From: Sulfolobales archaeon
GTDB lineage: Archaea > Thermoproteota > Thermoprotei_A > Sulfolobales > NBVN01
DNA: 64,000 nucleotides
Reading direction: 5' to 3'
NCBI GenBank assembly: GCA_025058345.1
Contig: JANXEN010000003.1
Span: forward strand, 124,001 to 188,000
Below the pieces are notes generated by a model, which was not told the origin of the DNA, did no database searches, and saw only the letters and a program-made list of their open reading frames with translations. Below, piece by piece: positions 8,159 to 16,012 of this stretch; positions within the stretch are counted from its first letter, which is position 1, and every line of letters starts with the position of its first letter. The position numbers and the translations under genes are program-made.

Positions 8159-9841
8159 GTGAGGAGTAATATAATATTAGGTAGAGGGGATTTGGAAGTC
8201 ATAGAGATGCTGAATAAGTACTTGATTGATAAGATAGTAGGCATTAGAAATGTGGGTGATGGTAAACTTATTATCGATGTTAAACCTAATAACCTTGTCG
8301 ATGTTGTTAATGTCGTTACTGATAAATTAGGCGGTATATTCGTAACTATAGTCGGTAATGATGCACGCAGTATTGATAACTCGTTTCATAACATATACGT
8401 CTTCAGCCTTGATTCATTGAAGACGTACTTATTAATCAGGGTTAAATTAGATCCTGAAAGTCCTAAAATCAACTCAATAACACATATCGTTAAGGGAGCT
8501 GATTGGGGGGAGCGAGAGGTAAGGGACTTGCTGGGTATTAACATGGTAAACCATCCTGACCCTCGTAGGTTAATACTGCCTGATGGTTGGCCTGAAGGGA
8601 TAAATCCGCTTAAGAAGGAATTCGCTCACTCCATTAGGCCTGAGTTAAATAACTCTGAATGTTACGTTCCTTTAAGGTCTGATGACGTTGTAGCACTACC
8701 TTACGGACCTTACCATCCTCTACTCCACGAGCCGGAGTACTTTGAGTTGCATATTAAAGGTGAGACTGTAGTAGGTGTCGAATATAGGGGGTTCCACGTA
8801 CATAGAGGTATTGAGAAGTTAGGGGAATCTAGACTCACCTATAATCAAGTACCTTTTGTAGCAGAGAGGATATGCGGTATATGCGGATTTGTACATAACG
8901 TATGTTACTGTCAAGCCATAGAAAATGCTGCAAAGATCGAAGTACCAGAACGCGCGCATTACATAAGGTCTATAATACTAGAAATCGAAAGGCTGCATAG
9001 CCATTTACTATGGTTAGGTGTGGCATGCCACATATTAGGATTTGATACTGGGTTTATGCATGCTTGGAGGATTAGAGAACCGATAATGAATTTAGCTGAG
9101 GCTCTGACAGGCAATAGGAAAAACTACGGACTTAACTTAGTAGGTGGGGTTAGAAGGGATATCAATAAGGATTCATCAGCGAGGATTAGTAAATTGCTTA
9201 AGGATATTAAACATGAGTATGATAGGTTCATCAGTAGTTTGACTGCAGTGAAGGAAGTCATTAGGAGACTAGAGGGCAGTGGATTACTTCCAAAGCCTGA
9301 AGCGATAAGCTACGGCGTCGTTGGACCTGTGGCTAGGGGTTCAGCGCTGAAGCGGGACGTACGTGTAGACCATCCCTATGCTGCGTATAAGGACGTGTCT
9401 TTTAAAGTCCCTACCTACAGTGAGTGTGATAATATGTCTAGGCTTATGGTTAGGGTTGATGAGGTATATGAAAGCATCTCAATAATTGAGCAACTAATTG
9501 ATAGGTTACCAGGTGGTTCAATCCTGGCTGAGAACGCTGAAGTTCCTGAATATAGGGAGGGTTTCAGTGGAATTGAAGCTCCTAGAGGTGAAGATTTCCA
9601 CTACGTTTTAACCGGTAGATTTAGTAAGGTATATAGATGGAGGGTGAGAGCACCAACATATAATAACATACCTGCGTTGAAGGTGATGCTTCATGAAGTT
9701 CCTTTAAGCGATGCACCGTTAACGATCGCAAGTATAGATCCATGCTTCTCATGTACTGATAGATTGCTGGTGTTTGATGTAGATAAAGGTAAAAAGTTTA
9801 AGGTAAGTTATAAGGCGTTGGCCAGCGGGTGGAAGCCTTGA
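8159..9841 (+). CDS. hyfG: Group 4 [NiFe] hydrogenase large subunit fused to a NuoC-like domain (HyfG/HycE type)
   Basis: Catalytic subunit. Residues 1 to about 165 match the complex I 30 kDa subunit (HIVKGADWGEREVRDLLGI, HPDPRRLILPDGWPEG). The rest matches the 49 kDa/hydrogenase large subunit. Both Ni-binding Cys pairs are intact: ERICGICGFVHN near residue 238 and DPCFSCTDR near 527. This is a true hydrogenase, not a complex I NuoD, which lacks these cysteines. The protein continues about 27 residues past the second motif, so it probably needs C-terminal cleavage after the Arg, as HycE does. The GTG start at 8159 has no clear ribosome site; ATG 8207 is possible. It overlaps the next gene. 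Confidence 0.94.
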   Translation: MRSNIILGRGDLEVIEMLNKYLIDKIVGIRNVGDGKLIIDVKPNNLVDVVNVVTDKLGGIFVTIVGNDARSIDNSFHNIYVFSLDSLKTYLLIRVKLDPESPKINSITHIVKGADWGEREVRDLLGINMVNHPDPRRLILPDGWPEGINPLKKEFAHSIRPELNNSECYVPLRSDDVVALPYGPYHPLLHEPEYFELHIKGETVVGVEYRGFHVHRGIEKLGESRLTYNQVPFVAERICGICGFVHNVCYCQAIENAAKIEVPERAHYIRSIILEIERLHSHLLWLGVACHILGFDTGFMHAWRIREPIMNLAEALTGNRKNYGLNLVGGVRRDINKDSSARISKLLKDIKHEYDRFISSLTAVKEVIRRLEGSGLLPKPEAISYGVVGPVARGSALKRDVRVDHPYAAYKDVSFKVPTYSECDNMSRLMVRVDEVYESISIIEQLIDRLPGGSILAENAEVPEYREGFSGIEAPRGEDFHYVLTGRFSKVYRWRVRAPTYNNIPALKVMLHEVPLSDAPLTIASIDPCFSCTDRLLVFDVDKGKKFKVSYKALASGWKP

Positions 9842-10344
9842 GTAGGTTATCCTGGATTAAAACGGCGCTTGAAGTCGGTGTAGTTACTAAGAAATACCCG
9901 TTCGAACGTGTTGAAGTTCCTGATGGATTTAGGGGGCTACCTATATTTGACTCAGGAAAATGTATTGGATGTACCGCATGTGCAAACGTATGCACACCTG
10001 ACGCTATAAAGGTGGTTAATGACTTTACCAATGGGTTTAGAAGGATTGAGTACCGTCTAGGTAAGTGCATATTCTGTGGTAGATGTGCTGATGTATGTCC
10101 GGTGTCAGCTATTACAATTACGAAGGAGTTCGAACTTGCCTACACAGGTGACGTTATAAACGCTATAGAGATTAAATTTATTAAATGTGTTCAGTGCGGT
10201 CAATACTACACAGTTTCTAGACACTTGAAACACGTATCGAGTAAACTTAATGATGAAGCTTTAGAGGGTGTTGATATATGTCCCGATTGCAGAAGGCGCA
10301 GTAACATTAACTCATTAATACATGCATCAGGGGTGTTCAGATGA
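9829..10344 (+). CDS. hyfH: Hydrogenase ferredoxin-like subunit (HyfH/HycF/NuoI type)
   Basis: Electron-wire subunit with two [4Fe-4S] motifs: CIGCTACANVCTPDAI near residue 45 and CIFCGRCADVCPVSAI near residue 78. The C-terminal 60 residues add CVQCGQYY and ICPDCRRRS pairs, a probable metal site also found at the end of HycF-type subunits. Translation starts at GTG 9829 inside the end of hyfG and the gene overlaps hyfI by four bases, so expression is likely coupled. It would bring electrons from an external donor, probably ferredoxin because no formate dehydrogenase or NADH module is encoded here. Confidence 0.92.
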   Translation: MEALSRLSWIKTALEVGVVTKKYPFERVEVPDGFRGLPIFDSGKCIGCTACANVCTPDAIKVVNDFTNGFRRIEYRLGKCIFCGRCADVCPVSAITITKEFELAYTGDVINAIEIKFIKCVQCGQYYTVSRHLKHVSSKLNDEALEGVDICPDCRRRSNINSLIHASGVFR

Positions 10345-10811
10345 ATATATATAAGAAGAGTATTTGGGTGTTCCACCTAAATACCGGTGGTTGTAACTCA
10401 TGCGATATAGAGATTTTAGATGTACTGACTCCCTATCACGATGTCGAGAGATTCGGTATTAAATTAGTGGCATCCCCTAGGCATGCAGATGCACTCCTTT
10501 TAACAGGTCCTGTAACTAAAGAGATATTACCTAAGGTTATTGACGCGCTGTTAGCTGTACCAGAACCTAAGCTAGTTATAGCTATAGGCTCCTGCACAAC
10601 AGGTGGAGGCATTTGGTATGACACCTACTCAACCATTGGAGGTCTTAATGAACTGTATAAAGTTCTTAAGGAAGAGTATGGTGTTCCCGAACCTTCCACC
10701 GTTAAGATCCCGGGATGTCCTCCGAAGCCTGAATCCATAATATATGGAATTGCCTTAGCTTTAGGCGTAGTTCAGCAGAAAGTCACCACTACTACAGCAA
10801 GGGTTGAGTAG
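10341..10811 (+). CDS. hyfI: Hydrogenase small subunit (HyfI/NuoB type)
   Basis: Carries the proximal [4Fe-4S] cluster next to the Ni-Fe site. All four cysteine positions of the NuoB/hydrogenase small subunit fold are visible: GGCNSCDIEI near residue 18, GSCTTGGGIWYDTYS near 82 and IPGCPPKPESII near 127. Its 156 residues are the short group 4 form, without the extra ferredoxin domain of uptake hydrogenases. It ends the operon hyfB-hyfC-hyfG-hyfH-hyfI. No hyp maturation gene or large-subunit protease follows; those must be elsewhere. Confidence 0.94.
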   Translation: MNIYKKSIWVFHLNTGGCNSCDIEILDVLTPYHDVERFGIKLVASPRHADALLLTGPVTKEILPKVIDALLAVPEPKLVIAIGSCTTGGGIWYDTYSTIGGLNELYKVLKEEYGVPEPSTVKIPGCPPKPESIIYGIALALGVVQQKVTTTTARVE

Positions 10812-10863
10812 CGTTAATTCGTGTTTATATTTTTGATTTCATAACATTTATTGGGATTTACTT

Positions 10864-11844
10864 GTGTATAGAAATCCTTATTTAAGTTGGTATGAATTAG
10901 CTTTAAAGTCGTTGAATTACTCGGTTTTAGGTAAGGCAAGAACCAAGGATTTTAAGAAAGTGGTTTTGACGGGAATGGGTGGTTCAGGGATAATCTGCGA
11001 CGCTATTTACACAGTGTTATTCAGCAACTCAGAAGTGCCTGTATCTGTTGTTAAGGGCTTCCAACCTCCTAAATGGGTTGACTCTGAAACCCTAGTATGT
11101 GGGATCAGTTATTCGGGAAATACGGTGGAAACTATAAGTGTTGTTTTAAAGTCGATGGAGTTAGGGGCTGAGGTTTGTGCAGTTGCCTCCGGAGGTAAGT
11201 TATTAGAGATAGCTAGAAGTAAAAACTTACCACACGTTATCGTAGATGGCGGCTTACTACCTAGGGTTGCATTCCCTCAACTACTAATAGCAACTATTAA
11301 GATATTGGATGTCTATGGGATCAAAGTTTGTGATAACTTAGGGGAAATAATAGACGTTCTTAAGGAGAGAAGCATAGCAGACTACATATCTAAGGAATTA
11401 GCGGATTTTTTAAAGGAATCCTTACCAGTAATTATTTCTAACAATGAGATGTATCCTTTAGCACTTAGATTTAAGGACGAGCTCAACGAAAATGCTAAGA
11501 TGATAGCTAAAGTTGAGGTAATACCTGAATGGGCACATAACGACATTGTTGGATGGGAGTTACCTATTAATCTTGAGGTTCTGAGGGCATTAATTATTTG
11601 GAGTGACGATCCGATTATTGAGTTCGCTTCTAATTATTTAAGGGAAGTTGGTGTGAAGACATACATCTTTAAGTTGCTTGGCTACGGGGTACTTTCTAAG
11701 GTCCTTTATGGTTCTCTTGTTGCAGGGTTAACCACAACATACTTGGCTGAATTACGAGGTATAAAGGCTGATGAAACAAAGTCTATCGATGAGTATAAGA
11801 AATTCTTATCAAGCATTAAGGGTAGATTTAAAGTGTTCTATTAA
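10864..11844 (+). CDS. Bifunctional phosphoglucose/phosphomannose isomerase
   Basis: Archaeal PGI/PMI that interconverts fructose-6-P with glucose-6-P and mannose-6-P in upper glycolysis or gluconeogenesis and in sugar-nucleotide supply. Two SIS sugar-binding lobes are visible: VLTGMGGSGIICDAIY near residue 36 and CGISYSGNTVETISVV near 79, then VIPEWAHNDIVGWE with the conserved His near 222 and KADETKSIDEYKKFL near the C-terminus. The 326-residue length fits the Crenarchaeota/Thermoplasma family. GTG start; a TATA-like tttatatttt lies about 35 bases upstream. Its 3' end overlaps the convergent HMG-CoA reductase gene by four bases. Confidence 0.93.
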   Translation: MYRNPYLSWYELALKSLNYSVLGKARTKDFKKVVLTGMGGSGIICDAIYTVLFSNSEVPVSVVKGFQPPKWVDSETLVCGISYSGNTVETISVVLKSMELGAEVCAVASGGKLLEIARSKNLPHVIVDGGLLPRVAFPQLLIATIKILDVYGIKVCDNLGEIIDVLKERSIADYISKELADFLKESLPVIISNNEMYPLALRFKDELNENAKMIAKVEVIPEWAHNDIVGWELPINLEVLRALIIWSDDPIIEFASNYLREVGVKTYIFKLLGYGVLSKVLYGSLVAGLTTTYLAELRGIKADETKSIDEYKKFLSSIKGRFKVFY

Positions 11845-13103
11845 TTGCCTCTTAACTTACTTAGTATTTCCTTCGCCTTATCTATCCTTATCACACCACT
11901 CTTTACCATCTCACTAACCACTTTATCTACTTCATCACCCTGCGCTCCAACAGCAATTGCTATCTGCCTAGCATGGAGTTTCATATGGCCCTTCTGAATA
12001 CCTTCGCTTACAAGCGCCCTCAACGCAGCTAAGTTCTGAGCTAGACCTACGGAACCCATTACCTCAGCTAATTCTCTCGCTGTTTTAACACCTAATATCT
12101 TTAGAGATATTTTCGCTAAGGGATTAACTCTAGTAGCTCCACCAACTACACCAACAGCCATAGGCATCTCTAAATAACCTACTAGGTCTCCATCCTCGTT
12201 TTTCTCCCACGTAGACAATGTGGTGTACTTTCCTGATTTAGATGCATATGCGTGGGCACCAGCTTCCAAAGCCCTAGTGTCTTGTCCTGTCGCTAATCCA
12301 ACAGCTATAACCCCGTTCATTATCCCCTTATTATGAGTTGCTGCTCTATAGGGGTCTGAAGCTGCAAAGGCCCAAGCATATACTATCCCATCAACTATTT
12401 CAGGACCTCCAACAGCTTCTTTAGGTACCTTAGTCCAAACCTTAACTAGTCTTTTATCAGCTAGGTTAGAAATTATTCTAAGAAGTACTTTGCCACCGGT
12501 TATCTTCTCTATATACGGTGCCACAGCTTCGGCCATAGTGTTAACTGCATTAGCACCCATAGCATCCTTAACATCCACAATTAAATGAATTACAATCATA
12601 GTGCCTACAGAGCTATGTATCAGCCTGACCTCAAGGTCTTTAGCACCTCCTCCTAAACTGTAAAGTATAGGATCTTTCTCATTCGCAATCCTTAGAATTT
12701 CATCCTTATTCTGCAATATCCTCATCACTGACGTATGAGGTGATGTAACACCTACTACCTGTATTTGTGAGAACATTATTGATTCAGTACTCACTGCAAA
12801 TAGACCACCTCCTTCTCTACACATTCGCGCAGCGTTAGATGCTGCAGCAACGACGGAAGGTTCCTCAATCACCATAGGAATTAGGTAGTCCTTATTGTTG
12901 ATTAAGAAGTTCGTAGCCACCCCCAAGGGTAATTCGAAAGTGCCGATAACGTTTTCAATCATCTTATCAGCGATGCTTAAGCCAATTTTACTTGATTTAA
13001 GTATGTTTAATTCATCATCTGTTAGTCCAGTAAGTTCCTTAATAATTTTAGCCCTCTCATCCACGTTTAATCTATAAAAATTAGGGATCCTAGATGAGGA
13101 CAT
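11841..13103 (-). CDS. hmgA: Hydroxymethylglutaryl-CoA reductase, class II type
   Basis: Makes mevalonate for isoprenoid lipid chains. The 420-residue protein resembles the class II (Pseudomonas mevalonii/Archaeoglobus type) enzyme rather than the class I enzyme of most archaea: MIENVIGTFELPLGVATNF near residue 47 holds the catalytic Glu, THNKGIMNGV the Lys, GQDTRALEAGAHAYA the Asp and KGHMKLHARQIA the C-terminal His. GVVGGATRVNPLAK is the conserved C-terminal glycine motif. All four catalytic residues are present, so it should be active. The ATG is preceded by GGTGG. It supplies the same pathway as the lipid genes at 50-53 kb. Confidence 0.93.
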   Translation of the reverse strand: MSSSRIPNFYRLNVDERAKIIKELTGLTDDELNILKSSKIGLSIADKMIENVIGTFELPLGVATNFLINNKDYLIPMVIEEPSVVAAASNAARMCREGGGLFAVSTESIMFSQIQVVGVTSPHTSVMRILQNKDEILRIANEKDPILYSLGGGAKDLEVRLIHSSVGTMIVIHLIVDVKDAMGANAVNTMAEAVAPYIEKITGGKVLLRIISNLADKRLVKVWTKVPKEAVGGPEIVDGIVYAWAFAASDPYRAATHNKGIMNGVIAVGLATGQDTRALEAGAHAYASKSGKYTTLSTWEKNEDGDLVGYLEMPMAVGVVGGATRVNPLAKISLKILGVKTARELAEVMGSVGLAQNLAALRALVSEGIQKGHMKLHARQIAIAVGAQGDEVDKVVSEMVKSGVIRIDKAKEILSKLRGN

Positions 13104-13120
13104 ATGTAAGCCACCTAGGA

Positions 13121-14179
13121 TTAGTATTGAGTCTTCCTTAAATCAATTTCTGTTCCGGACCTCTCAATGGATATATCGAACACTATTTCAGCTATGTCTT
13201 CAAGCTTTTTACTTACTATATTTAATTTATCTATAACATCACGAACAACTACATAACTTTCATCTAAACCCAAAGACTTGAAAATTATTAGTTTATATTT
13301 GCTTAGATGAGTGTTGAACTCGTTAGTTAGGTTTAAAACACTGTTCGCTAGGTAAAGTTCAGGGTTTTCCAAAACCTTTAAAACCCTGTCAATTATCAGT
13401 GATAAAGTATCAATGCATTCCTTGAAAACATCTTTGTGGGGACTTATCTTACTTATTATTCCATCATTAACTTCAGATAATATAGAAGCTATCTGAGCTA
13501 AGGAATCTCCAATATCTTCTAAAGATTTAACTATAGATCTGTATTCCGTTACTAATGAGGGCCTAATCCCTAGATGCTTCACTATGTTCTTATCGTTCTG
13601 TGATAATACGAGTTGCCTAACAGCTAAACCGTAAAGCCTATCTAACTCACCCTCTAACTCTATTACCTCCTCCACTATGTTTAGCTGCTTACTAAGTATT
13701 GAATTAGCTATATGCTGAATCATAAGTTTAATTATATTTACCATCCTCTCAATGAGTAATAGAGCAGAATATTTAGATGGGTCTATGAGTATATGGATAG
13801 TTACACTTTCATGTGTGTGTTCAACAATCTCAGCACCTATGAAGTTCTTAACGATGCTTCTAATACTTTTAAGGTAATTGCTGGATAAGAAGCCCCCGAA
13901 AGATTTAACTACTATCTTATCGCAGCCAAGGAGGTAAAGCCCGTAAAGCGACCTTACAAGTAGGTTCTCATTACCTTCCTCCTGAAGATGTATTTCAACA
14001 GACCTTTCTTTCTTTCTACTCATAAGTTCTAAAGAAGCTATTCTTAGAGAACCATCCTCTAACGGTTCAATACCTATGACATCACCCGGCTTTAAACCTA
14101 TGGTTTTAGCCCATTCAGCAGGTAGGGAAATCATTAAGGTAGATTTACCGAACTTCTGGACTCTCCTTACTTCAGGCAA
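13121..14179 (-). CDS. AbrB-domain/PhoU-domain phosphate regulator
   Basis: The N-terminal 50 residues are a SpoVT/AbrB DNA-binding domain (VQKFGKSTLMISLPAEWAKTIGLKPGDVI). The remaining 300 form two PhoU-like helical bundles with long amphipathic helices. Archaeal proteins of this layout are annotated as phosphate uptake regulators, expected to bind DNA and respond to phosphate or metals. No pst transporter is nearby, so the target is unknown. TTG start; on the minus strand AGAGGT lies just before it and a TATA box (tttttatata) about 30 bases upstream. The gene lies 17 bases downstream of the start of hmgA on the same strand order, so the two may share transcripts. Confidence 0.85.
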   Translation of the reverse strand: MPEVRRVQKFGKSTLMISLPAEWAKTIGLKPGDVIGIEPLEDGSLRIASLELMSRKKERSVEIHLQEEGNENLLVRSLYGLYLLGCDKIVVKSFGGFLSSNYLKSIRSIVKNFIGAEIVEHTHESVTIHILIDPSKYSALLLIERMVNIIKLMIQHIANSILSKQLNIVEEVIELEGELDRLYGLAVRQLVLSQNDKNIVKHLGIRPSLVTEYRSIVKSLEDIGDSLAQIASILSEVNDGIISKISPHKDVFKECIDTLSLIIDRVLKVLENPELYLANSVLNLTNEFNTHLSKYKLIIFKSLGLDESYVVVRDVIDKLNIVSKKLEDIAEIVFDISIERSGTEIDLRKTQY

Positions 14180-14277
14180 ACCTCTTCCCAGATATACGTG
14201 TTGTTAAGTATATAAAAATTTTAAATCCACCATTTCCAAATTAAACTTTATAAACATTATATAACAGCTTAAAGAGA

Positions 14278-14880
14278 CTACCTGTAGGCTGTGTCCGCAA
14301 ATATACGTCCCTTACCTAAACCCATTAAAGTTAATGCTTCAATCCTGGAGATTTCGTCACTTAGAGTGCCTTTAGCCGAACGCGTGATCATGTACATAGG
14401 TTCTTTAACACCTCTAACAATCGTACATGTATGGTAGGCTTCCATTACTACCATAACTCCCTTAGGCGTGAGTTTACGATAGATGAAATCCGCTATGTTT
14501 TCTGTCAACCTTTCCTGAATTTGAAGTCTCCTAGAAAAAACGTCGACCAATCTAGCAAATTTGCTGAATCCAACAATCTTATCGTTAGGTACATAGGCTA
14601 TATGAACATACCCGAAGAAGGGCAGTAAGTGGTGTTCGCAGATACTTCTTAATGGGATGTCCTTAACGATGATGAGGTCACCATGTCTTTCATAGTCTTT
14701 ATCTGCTTGGAAGTACTTGAGCACATCATTTGGATCAACTCCATAGCCTGAGGTAAGTTCGTGGAGCCACATTCTTGCAACTCTATCTGGCGTATCAACT
14801 AAACCTTCCCTACTAGGATCTTCTCCGATGAGTTCCAATAACTCCCTCACTATTTCCTTAACTCGCTCAAATTTATCCAA
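14278..14880 (-). CDS. folE: GTP cyclohydrolase I, FolE (IA) type
   Basis: Converts GTP to 7,8-dihydroneopterin triphosphate, the entry to pterin and to 7-deazaguanine (archaeosine) synthesis. SICEHHLLPFFGYVHIAYVPN near residue 82 holds one Zn Cys and the catalytic histidines; YHTCTIVRGVKEP near 153 holds the second Zn Cys. RLQIQERLTENIADFI is the family helix. Length 200 fits. Many archaea use the unrelated FolE2/MptA enzyme instead, so the IA type is informative. TTG start behind GGTGGTTTGA. Its neighbour is a thioredoxin-reductase-like gene on the same strand; no other pterin gene is in the window. Confidence 0.93.
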   Translation of the reverse strand: MDKFERVKEIVRELLELIGEDPSREGLVDTPDRVARMWLHELTSGYGVDPNDVLKYFQADKDYERHGDLIIVKDIPLRSICEHHLLPFFGYVHIAYVPNDKIVGFSKFARLVDVFSRRLQIQERLTENIADFIYRKLTPKGVMVVMEAYHTCTIVRGVKEPMYMITRSAKGTLSDEISRIEALTLMGLGKGRIFADTAYR

Positions 14881-14908
14881 TCAAACCACCACGGCTTTTA
14901 TAAATGGG

Positions 14909-15892
14909 TTAGAGTCTGAACGACTTCTTCTTAGTTACTTGGGTTTTCTTCCCCCAGTCACCCCTTAAACTTTTAGTAACTCCCTTAACTTTGTTCACAT
15001 AATTAACAGCACTTAAAGCAGCAATCACCCCCGTAGAGGCAGCTATGACGGCCTGCTTATATGGCATATCTATGAGATCCCCAGCTGCGAATAGTCCCTC
15101 AACTTTTGTTTCACAGCTCTTCCCAACAACTACTTCACCTTTTTCATTAACCTCAACATACTTTCTAAGGAAATCTATCCTTGTCTCAAATCCTAGCTCC
15201 ACGAACACTCCATCAGCCTCTAACTCCTTAACGCTTCCATCAGGATCTATTAAATTCACTTTAAACACCCCACCATCTTTAGATAGCTTGGTAACACGGT
15301 ACCCTGGATATGTGTGGACGTTACTAAACTTCTTAGCTACTTCGACGCTCTCATCATATTTTGAAGTGGTGACGTAATGTACCTCAGATGCTAAGGGAGA
15401 TAAGATCTCAAGACCTTCAACACCCTTATTTCCAAAGCTAATTAAAACTACCTTCTTATTTCTGTAGAATGGGCCGTCACATATAACACAGTAACTCAGC
15501 CCTTTACCTATATGCCTCTCCTCATCCTCAACACCTAACCTTCTAGGTGCTTTACCGCATGCAGCTATGACTGAGATGGCTTTGAATATTCTACCTCCCT
15601 TCGTCTTAACTACGAATACCCCATCGTGTTTTGCTAAATCGATTACTTCATCTAAAATTATTTCAGCACCAAAAGATTTCGCTTGATTGCGAACTTTAAA
15701 CATTAAATCATAACCAGATAATGCTTCAATGCCTGGATAATTCTCAATGGAGCTTACGTATGTTAGTTGACCACCAACATCGACTGAAATGATGAGGGTC
15801 TTTAATCCAAGTCTAGAAGTATAAATGGCTGAAGATAAACCTGCAATACCTGCCCCTATAATTATAGTGTCATAGACCTCCTCTAAACTCAT
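14909..15892 (-). CDS. Thioredoxin-reductase-like FAD protein with degenerate NADPH site
   Basis: FAD domain with IIIGAGIAGLSSAIYTSRLG at residue 10 and AAGDLIDMPYKQAVIAASTG near residue 270, and a redox pair CVICDGPFY near residue 136, as in low-molecular-weight thioredoxin reductases. The second Rossmann motif is altered: the family's GGGDSAVEEA appears as ISFGNKGVEGLE, and the HRRxxxRA NADPH-phosphate motif is replaced by HYVTTSKYDESVEV. A Lys-rich tail of about 20 residues (KKTQVTKKKSFRL) is extra. It probably reduces a disulfide protein but perhaps not with NADPH. It lies next to folE on the same strand with 28 bases between. Confidence 0.85.
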   Translation of the reverse strand: MSLEEVYDTIIIGAGIAGLSSAIYTSRLGLKTLIISVDVGGQLTYVSSIENYPGIEALSGYDLMFKVRNQAKSFGAEIILDEVIDLAKHDGVFVVKTKGGRIFKAISVIAACGKAPRRLGVEDEERHIGKGLSYCVICDGPFYRNKKVVLISFGNKGVEGLEILSPLASEVHYVTTSKYDESVEVAKKFSNVHTYPGYRVTKLSKDGGVFKVNLIDPDGSVKELEADGVFVELGFETRIDFLRKYVEVNEKGEVVVGKSCETKVEGLFAAGDLIDMPYKQAVIAASTGVIAALSAVNYVNKVKGVTKSLRGDWGKKTQVTKKKSFRL

Positions 15893-16012
15893 ATACTCAC
15901 TTCACCTAAACAATAATTTAATACTTTAAATATAAGTGCAACCTAATGGATGAAGTTATGATACCATATAGTTATCTATAGTTCATTAAAGTCAGACATA
16001 TGTGTTGGAAAT

